From Candidatus Phaeomarinobacter ectocarpi (GTDB taxonomy: Bacteria > Pseudomonadota > Alphaproteobacteria > CGMCC-115125), in contig NZ_HG966617.1 in the NCBI RefSeq assembly GCF_000689395.1, forward strand, positions 2,764,721 to 2,828,720: a stretch of DNA of 64,000 nucleotides, given 5' to 3'. Positions 1 to 8,500 of the stretch are shown here, piece after piece. Both the position numbers and the translations under genes were made by a program. Below the pieces are notes generated by a model. That model did no database searches. It was not told the DNA's origin and was given only the letters and a program-made list of their open reading frames with translations. How positions within the stretch are numbered: position 1 is the stretch's first letter; every line of letters starts with the position of its first letter.

Positions 1-2
1 TT

Positions 3-359
3 GCTTACGCAACCGAGCGCCAGCAATTCGGCAAGCCGCTGATCCGCTTTCCGCGCGTGGCCGGCAAGCTTGCCATGATGGCGGCGGAAATCATGGCCGC
101 CCGCCAGCTCACCTACTTTGCTGCCCGTGAAAAAGACCAGGGCCGCCGCTGCGACCTTGAAGCCGGCATGGCCAAGCTGCTGGGTGCCCGTGTGGCCTGG
201 GCCGCCGCCGACAATGCCCTGCAGATCCACGGCGGCAACGGCTTTGCGCTTGAATATCCAGTGAGCCGCGTGCTCTGCGACGCCCGCATCCTCAATATCT
301 TTGAAGGCGCCGCAGAAATTCAGGCCCAGGTCATCGCAAGACGGCTGCTGGAGAGCTAA
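3..359 (+). CDS. Acyl-CoA dehydrogenase, C-terminal part (5' end outside window)
   Basis: The reading frame is open from the first bases, so the gene starts upstream of the window. The visible 118 residues are the C-terminal helical domain of an acyl-CoA dehydrogenase, the FAD enzyme that makes the alpha,beta double bond in fatty acyl-CoA oxidation and passes electrons to ETF. Family marks are YATERQQFGKP near the start, QIHGGNGF, and IFEGAAEIQ near the end; the last holds the Glu that acts as catalytic base in many members. ETF, its electron acceptor, is encoded downstream at 6635-8319. The chain length specificity cannot be told. Confidence 0.93.
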   Translation, partial: AYATERQQFGKPLIRFPRVAGKLAMMAAEIMAARQLTYFAAREKDQGRRCDLEAGMAKLLGARVAWAAADNALQIHGGNGFALEYPVSRVLCDARILNIFEGAAEIQAQVIARRLLES

Positions 360-393
360 GCGGCGAAACCAACCCCAAAAAGGAATTCCGCAT

Positions 394-519
394 CCCTCCG
401 GCTTGACCGGAGGGCCTACTCGCATCCGCCATTTGCCGATGCGGGGGCAAGGGTGTTGTCAGGTCTCGCCGATTTCTAAGTACGGGTCCGAGAGTGGACC
501 CTCCGGTCAAGCCGGAGGG
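394..519. repeat. Inverted pair of CTTGA-loop palindromes (REP/BIME-like)
   Basis: Two palindromes, at 394-414 and 499-519, have arms CCCTCCGG and CCGGAGGG. The first has loop CTTGA and the second TCAAG, so they are exact reverse complements. The spacer begins GGCCTACTCGCA and ends GAGAGTGGA. The same layout recurs at 27971-28098. This fills most of the 226-base gap between the acyl-CoA dehydrogenase and the next gene. Either hairpin could also act as an RNA 3' end for the converging genes, but neither has a T tract. Confidence 0.85.
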
Positions 520-585
520 ATACGGGTACGGGGTTGCCAGATCTAAATTTGCAACTGCCTCAGAGCAGACCTCTGAACCGCCCTC

Positions 586-1023
586 TCAACCAGGACACTT
601 CTTGTAGGTCTTGGACACAAAGCCCGGTTCGTTCCAAGCTTCTTTTGCCAGCATCTCCACATATTCATTTTGAGACTGCACCCGCAGCTCTCCGTTTGAA
701 TGGATGATGCTCAGATGGTCCGGCCGCGTAATACCGCTGTCATCGCCGCAGGACACCAGCACCACATATTCGTTGACGTCATGGCCCGGTCCCCAGCTCA
801 CCGGCGTGTAGGTGAGGAAGGCGCAGCCAAACTCGGTGCCGGAAATGGACCCGTCTGAAATCTGCAACCCCTTGCGCTCGCCATATTGATCAGCAGCACA
901 GGCCTCAGGCCGTTCCGCATAGGTGTGTTTGAGGAAATCAGGCGCCTTTGACGTTGTCTCCGCTACTGCCCCGAAGGAGCCCCCCAGCGAAACCGCCATT
1001 ACTGTTATCAGACCAACCCGCAT
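586..1023 (-). CDS. Secreted hypothetical protein
   Basis: This 145-residue protein is not recognised. It begins with a short signal peptide (MRVGLITVMAVSLGGSFGA, cleavage likely near AVAE), so it is probably periplasmic. The mature part is hydrophilic with four cysteines (in EACAAD, GCAF, VSCGDD and KKCPG), which could form two disulfides. It points away from the hydrolase gene that starts 132 bases away, so the two may share a promoter region. GAGGGC lies about 7 bases before the ATG. No catalytic motif was seen. Confidence 0.7.
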   Translation of the reverse strand: MRVGLITVMAVSLGGSFGAVAETTSKAPDFLKHTYAERPEACAADQYGERKGLQISDGSISGTEFGCAFLTYTPVSWGPGHDVNEYVVLVSCGDDSGITRPDHLSIIHSNGELRVQSQNEYVEMLAKEAWNEPGFVSKTYKKCPG

Positions 1024-1155
1024 TTATTGTGCCCTCGATTTGCTCGTGTGCCTTTGATTTGCAAAATGTGTGAATTGCCACACCGGCACGACCCTGAAAT
1101 GATTTGCCCTGCGATGCAATCGCATACGCACACCTCAAGTCCTAAAGGACATGCC

Positions 1156-2187
1156 ATGGGCAATTCGACACTCTGGAAACGCATTGGCATCGGCGCCGGC
1201 ATCGCCGTTCCCGTTCTGGTGCTCATCGTCCTGGCAGGCGTCCTGCCATCGCTTCTTACCGCCGCCCAGCGTGAAGCCCTCAACGGGACACCGGCAGATC
1301 ACGGCATCGCTTACGAAGACGTCAGCCTCACCACGTCAGACGGTGTGACCATCAAAGGCTGGTGGATGCCGGACGCGACACCACCCGGCATTGATGATTT
1401 CACCGGTGAGGTCATCGATACCCAGGGCGTCATCATCTTTGTGCATGGCGCAAACTCCAACCGCACCGACCCCTATGCCAATGCCTATGGCCTGTTCAAG
1501 CTGCTGACCCGGATGCGCCACCACGTGCTGGCCATCGACCTGCGCAATTCCGGCGAGTCAGATGCCTGGGGCGGCGGCAAGCTGGACTGGGGCGTGGCAG
1601 AAGCGCGGGATGTCCTTGCTGCCGTTGACTACGCTCACGTGCATGGCAAGGGCGAGCCCATCATTCCCTTTGGGGTTTCCATGGGCGGTGCCGCCGCCAT
1701 CAATGCGGCTGTGCAGGACCAGCGCATCCGCGGTCTCGTCCTGCTGGACCCGTTGCTGGACACCTATGACACCATGACCAATGGCGCGATTGCCGCAGCG
1801 GGCTTTCCCCGCGCCCTTGCCCACATCAACACGACAGCGGCTGGTCTTTTCCATGGCGCACCCGTTTTTGGTGACACGGCGCTTGATCGCGCCATCCCCT
1901 ATGACCGCCCGACCTTGCTCATTCAGGACGAACACGATCCGGTCAATCGCCGCGTCCACGCAGAAGCGCTGGCCGCCGCCAACCGCAACATTGACCTGTG
2001 GGTTGCACCGCACCCAGCCGAGGACCACCCCCGCCTTGCAAGCTCTGGCGGGTGGGGCACACACGTAGCTGCCTTTGATCTGTACCCGGACGAAGTAACG
2101 GCCCTGCTGCAGGCCTATCTCACTATGGTTCATGCCATCTGTGATGCAGAGGATGCAGAAGCCGAACTCGCTGCATCGGCACAGTAG
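1156..2187 (+). CDS. Membrane-anchored alpha/beta hydrolase (FrsA/YqiK-like esterase fold)
   Basis: The frame is open from 1027, but ATG 1156 is preferred: AAAGGAC lies 6 bases upstream and the protein then begins with a short polar stretch and one membrane segment (about residues 8-32, rich in Ile, Val and Leu). The 343-residue product has the COG1073-type hydrolase fold. IIFVHGANSN is the oxyanion-hole strand, FGVSMGGAA is the nucleophile elbow with the catalytic Ser, and the Asp and His of the triad are probably in QDEHDPV and in the HPAEDHPR/WGTHV region. The active domain likely faces the periplasm. The substrate is unknown. The DUF2867 gene follows in the same direction after 24 bases. 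Confidence 0.82.
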   Translation: MGNSTLWKRIGIGAGIAVPVLVLIVLAGVLPSLLTAAQREALNGTPADHGIAYEDVSLTTSDGVTIKGWWMPDATPPGIDDFTGEVIDTQGVIIFVHGANSNRTDPYANAYGLFKLLTRMRHHVLAIDLRNSGESDAWGGGKLDWGVAEARDVLAAVDYAHVHGKGEPIIPFGVSMGGAAAINAAVQDQRIRGLVLLDPLLDTYDTMTNGAIAAAGFPRALAHINTTAAGLFHGAPVFGDTALDRAIPYDRPTLLIQDEHDPVNRRVHAEALAAANRNIDLWVAPHPAEDHPRLASSGGWGTHVAAFDLYPDEVTALLQAYLTMVHAICDAEDAEAELAASAQ

Positions 2188-2211
2188 AGTCCAAAAGAGT
2201 AGAGACCAGTC

Positions 2212-2715
2212 ATGGCCATACGCGAGACCACTCTGCCGGCTTCAAGCGCCCTCAACGCCCTGCGCGTGCGCGGTGACTTTCTGGACTGCTTCTTCGGTTC
2301 CCATGGGCCAACGCAGGTCAGCACCATGGAAGCCGCCCACATTGCCATGTCGCAGATGCCCGGATGGGCCACCACCCTCATGGCCGCGCGCAACGCCATC
2401 GTCGGCCCCCTTGGTCTCAAGACCGGATCATCTGCCCCGCCCGCACCGCCACCGGCACAGACCGGCGTCGGCGACAGCATCGGCATCTTCAAGATCATCA
2501 GCGCGTCCGACACCGAAGTCGTGGTGGGCGAAGACGACCGGCACCTCAACTTCAGGGCTTCGATCTTCAAGGATGACGCGGGTTTCTATCTCGCCACCTG
2601 GGTCAAGCCACACAATCTGGCTGGCCACGCCTATCTCGCTACCATCATGGTGTTCCATAAACTGATTGTTAGAGACGCGGTTCAGCGGATTGTGACGTCG
2701 CATCCTGCGTCATAA
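2212..2715 (+). CDS. DUF2867 family protein
   Basis: The 167-residue product matches DUF2867 in shape: an N-terminal part with DFLDCFFG, then the core GIFKIISASDTEVVVGEDDRHLNFR followed in pieces by TWVKPHNLAGHAYL. This domain is often fused to NAD-binding epimerase-like proteins, but its biochemical job is not established. Ser/Pro/Ala-rich linker GSSAPPAPPPAQ lies about residues 75-86. It is probably co-transcribed with the upstream hydrolase. The start ATG has AGAGTAGAG upstream as a modest ribosome site. No signal peptide or membrane segment. Confidence 0.78.
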   Translation: MAIRETTLPASSALNALRVRGDFLDCFFGSHGPTQVSTMEAAHIAMSQMPGWATTLMAARNAIVGPLGLKTGSSAPPAPPPAQTGVGDSIGIFKIISASDTEVVVGEDDRHLNFRASIFKDDAGFYLATWVKPHNLAGHAYLATIMVFHKLIVRDAVQRIVTSHPAS

Positions 2716-2757
2716 CTTCCCCTTGCTCCCTCACCCAAGCGGACTACAATTTCGGCC

Positions 2758-2961
2758 ATGGCAATTTTTGATTACATCATCCCCATCGCCCTGGCTGCCG
2801 TCGCCCTTGTGCTCGTGGCCGGCCTCTTGAACATGTGGCGTGCGGGCAGTGCCGAGCAGGCCTCCCGGTCGCAGATGCTGATGCGCTGGCGCGTCATTCT
2901 GCAGTTTGTGGCGATTCTCATCATCATTGCGGCGTTCTGGTTTCAGGGCTTCCGGCCTTAA
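2758..2961 (+). CDS. HIG1 domain small membrane protein
   Basis: This 67-residue protein has two membrane helices (about residues 6-24 and 46-62) joined by a polar loop holding SQMLMRWRVILQ, which resembles the (Q/I)X3(H/R)XRX3Q signature of the hypoxia-induced HIG1 family. In mitochondria and alphaproteobacteria such proteins associate with cytochrome oxidase. In related genomes a HIG1 gene often lies near etfBA, and here etfBA starts 3.7 kb downstream. Function in this organism is inferred only from family and neighbourhood. Confidence 0.75.
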   Translation: MAIFDYIIPIALAAVALVLVAGLLNMWRAGSAEQASRSQMLMRWRVILQFVAILIIIAAFWFQGFRP

Positions 2962-3058
2962 CCCTTTGCCTCATAAGGCCTTTTCATTTGGCCCTCGCGT
3001 TCCGATATGATCCTGCATGCCCGATGGGGCACACGCCACGCAGGACGGGACGCCACCC

Positions 3059-3583
3059 ATGCCAGACTCAAATGAGCACGACCCAGAGCCCCAGACCGGG
3101 CCCCAGACCGGGCCCCAGACCGGCTTGGTCCATGATCCCATAAGCAGCCGCCGCGAAGACCGCTGGGCGCTGTTCTGGGATGTGATGGTTTTTCAGCTGA
3201 AACTCGGCCTCGACGCCCTGCGAGACCTCATTCTGAGCCCGCTGTCCTTCGGGGCCCTTCTGCTTGGCGTCATCGCCGGCGGCGACAAGCCCTACCAGTA
3301 TTTTGAACGCCTGCTGCGCTTTGGCCGCCAGACGGAGCGGATCATCAACCTCTTCGGCACCGCCCGCGTGCCCTATGACCCCTATGAAGGCACCTCAGAC
3401 AATCTTGCCGTCGACAAGCTGTTCTCCAACGTGGAAGAGCTTCTGCGCCGCAATGTGGATGGCAGCGAGAAGGCGTCGTCCGCCAAAACCAAGGTGGATG
3501 AGACCATCGATGAACTGGAAGCACGCCTCGAAAAGCTGAGGACCAGGGCAAAGCAACGCTTTGAAAGCGGCCCCAAGGTCTGA
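3059..3583 (+). CDS. Hypothetical protein with one membrane segment and C-terminal coiled coil
   Basis: Not recognised. ATG 3059 is preferred over 3017 because GGACGGGA lies upstream; the longer form would add 14 residues. The 174-residue product has an N-terminal low-complexity part with QTGP repeated nearly three times, coded by a 12-base tandem repeat at 3090-3123. A hydrophobic stretch follows (LILSPLSFGALLLGVIAGG), then a Lys/Glu/Arg-rich C-terminal helix likely to form a coiled coil (VDETIDELEARLEKLRTRAK). It may be a membrane-attached scaffold. The next gene converges on it. Confidence 0.68.
   Translation: MPDSNEHDPEPQTGPQTGPQTGLVHDPISSRREDRWALFWDVMVFQLKLGLDALRDLILSPLSFGALLLGVIAGGDKPYQYFERLLRFGRQTERIINLFGTARVPYDPYEGTSDNLAVDKLFSNVEELLRRNVDGSEKASSAKTKVDETIDELEARLEKLRTRAKQRFESGPKV
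3090..3123 (+). repeat. 12-base tandem repeat inside coding sequence
   Basis: The unit CCAGACCGGGCC is repeated about 2.8 times, in frame, giving the QTGP repeats of the surrounding protein. Being a multiple of three, copy-number change by slippage would lengthen or shorten the N-terminal tail without a frameshift. Confidence 0.85.
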
Positions 3584-3621
3584 GCGTTACATCTAGAAGG
3601 CACATCGAACAGGCAACACGC

Positions 3622-4626
3622 CTATTTTTGTTCCGTATGCGCCTTGATGGCGGCAACGATGTTCTCCAGCGCCTCTGCCGACGACGCCTTGAGACCGTCA
3701 TAAGCCTGGAAGACATGCGGCATGTCCGACCAGACATCGAGAGAGACATCCGCCCCCTTCTCCTGTTGCACCTGTGCAAACTCCACAATCATGTCCCGCA
3801 GAACTTCGCGCCCGCCTGCCTGCAGATAGATCGGCGCCGTTCCCCTGTAGTCCTGGTAGATCGGTGACAGGGCTTCGCGGCCGTAGGTCCCCTGGGGGTC
3901 AAGCCACTCTCCAAACTTGAGGGCCATCCATCCCTGCACCAGATCATAGCGGTCATTGTCACGCATGCTGGCCCCACGGTCACCAATGTCAGTCCACGGG
4001 CAAAGCCCAATGCACAGGGACGGCTGCTCCAGCCCCTGCGCCTTCAGGGTCTGCAGCAGCATGAGCGACATATGCCCACCCGCACTATCGCCAATCACGA
4101 CAATGTCTTTGGGCGCAACGGTCTGTGTCACATAGGTCCAGGCCGCAAACGCATCCTCCGCCTGAGCCGGGTGTGGATGTTCGGGTGTCAGGCGATAGTC
4201 GGGGGCAAAGACAGCCGCACCTGTGTGATGCGCCAGCATGGCCGCATAGCGCGCACTGACACCGCCATGAAACGTGTAACCACCGCCATGAAGATACAAA
4301 AGTGTGACGCCCGAGCCCTGCCCCTTTGGCCGATACCAGCAGCCTTTGGGGTCTGCAGTAGGCTCCTGGCTCACGTGATACACGTCATCCGTTTCCGGTT
4401 GAACGCTGTCGAACAGCAGCCGCCCGCGCGCAATATCTCCGCCCGTCATTGCCGCCGTAAACTGGTGACGGACAAAGCGGATACCGATTTCCAGATTGGC
4501 GTCCCAGTCCGGTGCCAGACGGCGCCCCACCGCGTGCCGCAGATAGGTTGAGATCGCAATCCGGTTCAGGGTCGCGAAACTCTTCAGACGCAACATCAAG
4601 GGACCGGAGAAGTGCAGTTTCGACAT
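3622..4626 (-). CDS. Alpha/beta hydrolase, hormone-sensitive-lipase (HSL) family esterase
   Basis: Starting at ATG 4626 (GAGGTA six bases upstream) gives 334 residues; the frame stays open to 4803 but that would run into the divergent regulator. HSL-family marks are LYLHGGGYTFHGG (oxyanion hole, HGGG) and GDSAGGH (nucleophile Ser). The acid and His are probably in the REVLRD and MPHVFQ regions. It is a soluble carboxylesterase acting on small acyl esters. The AraC-type gene 83 bases away is transcribed divergently and is its likely regulator. Confidence 0.9.
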   Translation of the reverse strand: MSKLHFSGPLMLRLKSFATLNRIAISTYLRHAVGRRLAPDWDANLEIGIRFVRHQFTAAMTGGDIARGRLLFDSVQPETDDVYHVSQEPTADPKGCWYRPKGQGSGVTLLYLHGGGYTFHGGVSARYAAMLAHHTGAAVFAPDYRLTPEHPHPAQAEDAFAAWTYVTQTVAPKDIVVIGDSAGGHMSLMLLQTLKAQGLEQPSLCIGLCPWTDIGDRGASMRDNDRYDLVQGWMALKFGEWLDPQGTYGREALSPIYQDYRGTAPIYLQAGGREVLRDMIVEFAQVQQEKGADVSLDVWSDMPHVFQAYDGLKASSAEALENIVAAIKAHTEQK

Positions 4627-4709
4627 GGCGGATACCTCGTATAAAGACTGCCCCTTTATTGTCCGCACACGCCGACGCTTATAGAATGATTGCGTCAGTT
4701 CGGAGTGTG

Positions 4710-5534
4710 ATGATGAAACCCGTGTCAAAGCTGCAATTGCCGCCATCGCCGCTCTCCGGCTGCGTGTTTGCCGCAATTTTTCGCGACACACGCGGGGCCG
4801 CACTGCCGGATGAAGACAGGGTTTCCTATTTCCCCGCGTCGCCGCTGGTGACGCTCACCCTGGTGCGCACCGGCAAGCTCTACATGCTTCCCACAGGACG
4901 AGACTGGCACGACATCAGTGATCTGACCCCGCTGCCACGCCTATCGGCCACCCCGCCAACCGATGTCCCCATTTCAAGCTGGGCGCCGGACGACATCGAA
5001 GCCATTTCGTTCGGGATTTACCCTGATGCATGGGTGCAGCTGGGAGGCGACACCGGGTTTTCACACATCCCCCCGGGCCTTAAGGCAGCAGTCGACGCCT
5101 TTGATGCCCATGACGATGTGGACCAGGGCTGGGCGGCGTTCAGCACAGCCCTGGCAAAGACGTGGTCCGCGCAGAGGCGGTCATGGCCGGCAGTCACGAG
5201 CATTTCAGACTGGGTAAGAGGGTTGATGGTCCGCACACTGACGTCTGGACGCGGAAAAAGCCTGCGGTCGCTGGAGCGCCGCCTCAAAAGGGCCAGCGGA
5301 CACACCAGGCGCACGCTGGATTTCCATGCCTCGTTCGACAATCTGCACCGCGTTTTCTACCAGCACCCCAAAAGCCCGCTTGCGGAAATAGCCGTTGAAG
5401 CGGGATATTCAGACCAGTCCCATATGGGCCGCGCCGTGCGACGCGCCACAGGCTTTTCGCCCGCCCATCTCAACCGCCGGATCGACACGGACGAGGCCTT
5501 TTGGTGCTACCGGGTGCTCGGCGAGCGTTTCTGA
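4710..5534 (+). CDS. AraC-family transcriptional regulator
   Basis: ATG 4710 with GGAG four bases upstream gives 274 residues; the frame is open further upstream, but that part overlaps the divergent esterase gene. The C-terminal third is an AraC/XylS DNA-binding region: LRSLERRLKRASGHTRRTL is the first helix-turn-helix, and AEIAVEAGYSDQSHMGRAVRRATGFSP the second with the family signature. The N-terminal part is a ligand-sensing region of unknown specificity. The divergent esterase gene (3622-4626) is the obvious target, by position. Confidence 0.88.
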   Translation: MMKPVSKLQLPPSPLSGCVFAAIFRDTRGAALPDEDRVSYFPASPLVTLTLVRTGKLYMLPTGRDWHDISDLTPLPRLSATPPTDVPISSWAPDDIEAISFGIYPDAWVQLGGDTGFSHIPPGLKAAVDAFDAHDDVDQGWAAFSTALAKTWSAQRRSWPAVTSISDWVRGLMVRTLTSGRGKSLRSLERRLKRASGHTRRTLDFHASFDNLHRVFYQHPKSPLAEIAVEAGYSDQSHMGRAVRRATGFSPAHLNRRIDTDEAFWCYRVLGERF

Positions 5535-5678
5535 CAGCCGCCCACAGCCCAAGAAGAGCCCAAGAAGAGCTCAAGAAAACCCAAAACACTTGGGCTATGG
5601 CTTTTCAGCGCGTTGTCCTAGAGTCGGTCCAAAGCAGCCTGAAGTGTTGCGGCACCCGTCGGCCAGGATCCAGCGCCC

Positions 5679-6371
5679 ATGTTCATCCCGATCCATGATG
5701 ACAATCCGCTCAAGGTGATCTCGTTTCAGCGCGTCACCGTCGCGTTGATCGTCACCAATGTGCTCGTGTTCCTGTGGCAAACGTCCCTTGCGCCCGGCGA
5801 GATCATCGCCGCTGACCAGGCCTTTGGTGTCGTGCCCGCAGCTTTGCTGGGCGGCCTGCCGGATTTCGGGGCCTTTCCCGAGGAACTGGCCCTCATCACC
5901 TACATGTTCCTGCACGCGGATGTCTGGCACCTGGGCGGCAACATGCTGTTCCTGTGGGTGCTTGGCGACAATGTGGAAGATGACCTGGGCCATATGCGCT
6001 ATCTGGTCTTCTATCTGCTGTGCGGCATTGCCGGTGCCCTGCTGTTTGCTGTCCTCAAGCCTGATTCGACGATTCCCCTGATTGGCGCCAGCGCGGCCAC
6101 ATCAGGGCTGGTGGCCGCCTATTTGATGCTCCATCCGCGCGTGAAAATGTGGGCCGTGCTGGTTCTGCGTGTGCCGCTTTACATCCCCGCCTGGGCCGTT
6201 TTGGGCGGCTGGATGGCCTTTCAGGTGGTGATGGTGGTGGCGGATCCCGGCAGTCCCACCGCCTGGTGGGGCCATATTGGCGGTTTTCTGGCTGGTGTGG
6301 TGCTCACACCCTTCCTGAAACGTGCCGGAGTGCCGCTGTTTGGCGGTTCCAACGAGAGTGCAGCCAAGTGA
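5679..6371 (+). CDS. Rhomboid family intramembrane serine protease
   Basis: A 230-residue protein with about six membrane helices and the rhomboid core. HADVWHLGGNMLFLW supplies the conserved His and Asn of helix 2, GASAATSG the catalytic Ser (third residue), and WWGHIGGF the catalytic His. The opening MFIPIHDDNP is typical of one alphaproteobacterial group. The usual motif is GxSG; here Ala follows the Ser, which is seen in some members but deserves notice. Substrates are unknown. A small inverted repeat (5557-5564 with 5589-5596, arms AGCCCAAG and CTTGGGCT) lies upstream and might be regulatory. Confidence 0.9.
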   Translation: MFIPIHDDNPLKVISFQRVTVALIVTNVLVFLWQTSLAPGEIIAADQAFGVVPAALLGGLPDFGAFPEELALITYMFLHADVWHLGGNMLFLWVLGDNVEDDLGHMRYLVFYLLCGIAGALLFAVLKPDSTIPLIGASAATSGLVAAYLMLHPRVKMWAVLVLRVPLYIPAWAVLGGWMAFQVVMVVADPGSPTAWWGHIGGFLAGVVLTPFLKRAGVPLFGGSNESAAK

Positions 6372-6452
6372 CGCGGGCCTGAGCGCCCCAAACACCCTCG
6401 TTTTGGCCCTTCCGCGTCATAAATCCTGCTCCAACGGGGTCGGGTCTTCGCG

Positions 6453-6481
6453 TTGACTCGCCTTTAGGGGACAAGTACGTT
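6453..6481 (+). promoter_or_regulatory. Candidate sigma-70 promoter for etfBA
   Basis: TTGACT (6453-6458) is separated by exactly 17 bases from TACGTT (6476-6481). The -35 fits well and the -10 weakly. It lies 154 bases before etfB in a 263-base gap with no other gene. No operator was identified. Confidence 0.35.
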
Positions 6482-6634
6482 CCCGCACCGCAACAATACT
6501 CGGTGAGCAATCATCGGGTTTGCTTGGTTTTCCGCTCGCGCCCAAGGCTATCGGCTCCAAAGGCTGACCGGCCAAAGCGCGGCATCCAGAAACGAAGCTC
6601 CCTAACAAGTTTCGCAATCTCGGAGACTGCCTCC

Positions 6635-7381
6635 ATGAAAGTGCTCGTGCCCATCAAGCGCGTGGTCGATTACAACGTGAAGGTCCGCGTAAAAGCAGAC
6701 CAGTCCGGCGTTGAACTGGCCAACGTGAAAATGTCGATGAACCCCTTCGACGAAATCGCTGTTGAAGAGGCCATCCGCCTCAAGGAAGCCGGAACGGCCG
6801 ACGAAGTCATCGTCGTCTCCATCGGCCCGCAGCAGGCTCAGGAAACAATCCGTACTGCCCTCGCCATGGGCGCCGATCGCGGCATCCTGGTGAAGACAGA
6901 CGACAAGGTTGAGCCGCTCAACGTGGCCAAGATCCTCAAAGGCGTCGTCGAGGCGGAAAGCCCCGAACTCGTCATTCTTGGCAAGCAGGCCATTGATGAT
7001 GACGCCAACCAGACCGGCCAGATGCTCGCAGCCCTGCTCGGCTGGGGTCAGGGCACGTTCGCTGCCAGCATCGAAAAGGCTGACAGCAAGCTCACCGTGG
7101 TGCGCGAAATTGACGGCGGCACACAGACTGTGGCCCTCAACCTGCCAGCCATCGTGACCGCAGACCTGCGCCTCAACGAGCCGCGCTATGCGTCCCTGCC
7201 CAACATCATGAAGGCGAAGAAGAAGCCGATTGATGAAAAGGCACCGGCAGACTTCGGTGGTGACACCGCAGCCCGCCTGAACGTCCTCAAAGTAACCGAG
7301 CCGCCGGAACGTGAAGCCGGCATCAAGGTCGAGACTGTTGCTGAACTGGTCGGCAAGCTCAAAGAAGAAGGGGTTATCTAA
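6635..7381 (+). CDS. etfB: Electron transfer flavoprotein beta subunit
   Basis: The 248-residue product is the small ETF subunit, which holds AMP and with EtfA carries electrons from acyl-CoA dehydrogenases to ETF-ubiquinone oxidoreductase. Diagnostic are the start [42 protein letters not shown], and [24 protein letters not shown], the last holding the recognition loop for partner dehydrogenases. ATG 6635 follows GGAG at 6622-6625; the frame is open to 6503 but homologues start here. Its stop overlaps the etfA start by one base (TAATG), so the two are translationally coupled. Confidence 0.97.
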   Translation: MKVLVPIKRVVDYNVKVRVKADQSGVELANVKMSMNPFDEIAVEEAIRLKEAGTADEVIVVSIGPQQAQETIRTALAMGADRGILVKTDDKVEPLNVAKILKGVVEAESPELVILGKQAIDDDANQTGQMLAALLGWGQGTFAASIEKADSKLTVVREIDGGTQTVALNLPAIVTADLRLNEPRYASLPNIMKAKKKPIDEKAPADFGGDTAARLNVLKVTEPPEREAGIKVETVAELVGKLKEEGVI

Positions 7382-8319
7382 TGACAACGCTCCTTATTGC
7401 AGAACACTCAAACGATGCCCTCAACGACGCCACTGCCAAGGCCCTGACGGCCGCCACGCAGATCGGCAGCGACGTTCACATTCTCGTCGCCGGTGAAGGC
7501 TGTGGCGCAGCTGCTGAAGCTGCTTCCAAGCTTGAAGGTGCCGCCAAGGTGCTGGTTGCAGATGATGCCCAGTACGCAAAGCAGGTTGCCGAACCCATGG
7601 CCGCTCTCATCGTCAGCCTGGCTGGCGACTATGATGCGATCCTGTCTGCGGCAACCACAAACGGCAAAAACTACATGCCGCGTGTTGCTGCTCTTCTGGA
7701 CGTGGCCCAGATCTCGGAAATCATGTCGGTCGAATCCGCCGACACGTTTACCCGTCCGATCTATGCCGGTAACGCCATCGAGCACGTGCAGTCCACAGAC
7801 GCCAAGAAGGTCATCACGGTCCGTACCGCGTCCTTCTCTGCGGCAGGTGACGGCGGTTCAGCCGCCGTTGAAAACGTGGCTGCTGCTGACAACCCTGGCC
7901 TGTCTGAATTTGTCGGCGAAGAGCTGACCAAGTCCGACCGTCCGGAACTGACAGCTGCCAAGGTCATCATCTCCGGTGGCCGTGGCATGCAGAACGGTGA
8001 AAACTTCGCCATGCTCGATAGCGTTGCTGACAAGCTGGGTGCTGCTGTGGGTGCCTCGCGCGCCGCAGTGGACGCAGGCTTCGTGCCCAACGATTACCAG
8101 GTCGGCCAGACCGGCAAGATCGTTGCCCCTGAGCTCTACATCGCCGTTGGCATCTCCGGTGCCATTCAGCACCTTGCCGGCATGAAGGACTCAAAGGTCA
8201 TCGTTGCCATCAACAAGGATGAAGAAGCTCCCATCTTCCAGGTTTCCGATTACGGCCTGGTTGCGGACCTCTTCAACGCTGTACCCGAACTCGACGAAGA
8301 GCTCGGCAAAGTACTCTAG
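7381..8319 (+). CDS. etfA: Electron transfer flavoprotein alpha subunit
   Basis: 312 residues, normal for the family. EtfA binds the FAD. Domain I is the N-terminal Rossmann-like half; the FAD domain near the C terminus shows VGQTGKIVAPELYIAVGISG and AIQHLAGMKDSKVIVAINKD, with the conserved IFQVSDYGLVADLF tail. VISGGRGM is also typical. It is coupled to etfB by a one-base overlap and is followed by a strong intrinsic terminator at 8364-8415, so etfBA form a discrete unit separate from the dehydrogenase downstream. Confidence 0.97.
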   Translation: MTTLLIAEHSNDALNDATAKALTAATQIGSDVHILVAGEGCGAAAEAASKLEGAAKVLVADDAQYAKQVAEPMAALIVSLAGDYDAILSAATTNGKNYMPRVAALLDVAQISEIMSVESADTFTRPIYAGNAIEHVQSTDAKKVITVRTASFSAAGDGGSAAVENVAAADNPGLSEFVGEELTKSDRPELTAAKVIISGGRGMQNGENFAMLDSVADKLGAAVGASRAAVDAGFVPNDYQVGQTGKIVAPELYIAVGISGAIQHLAGMKDSKVIVAINKDEEAPIFQVSDYGLVADLFNAVPELDEELGKVL

Positions 8320-8363
8320 GCAGCGTCTCCCCCAGGGAGATATGACTTAAACACGCTACGCTT

Positions 8364-8415
8364 GCCCGGAACCTTGGTGCATACTGTGCCCACAAGGTTC
8401 CGGGCAGCTTTTTTT
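8364..8415 (+). terminator. Intrinsic terminator after etfBA
   Basis: A perfect 13-base-pair stem (GCCCGGAACCTTG at 8364-8376 with its complement at 8393-8405) and a 16-base loop are followed by AGC and a run of seven T at 8409-8415. This is the clearest rho-independent terminator in the window. It lies 45 bases after the etfA stop and 86 bases before the next start. Confidence 0.92.
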
Positions 8416-8500
8416 GAAGGCCGGTCTGCTGCCGGCAGCCAGTACATGCGTGACGCTGATAGCGGGCCCTTATCAGCGGACCAGAAGCAGGACAAACCTT

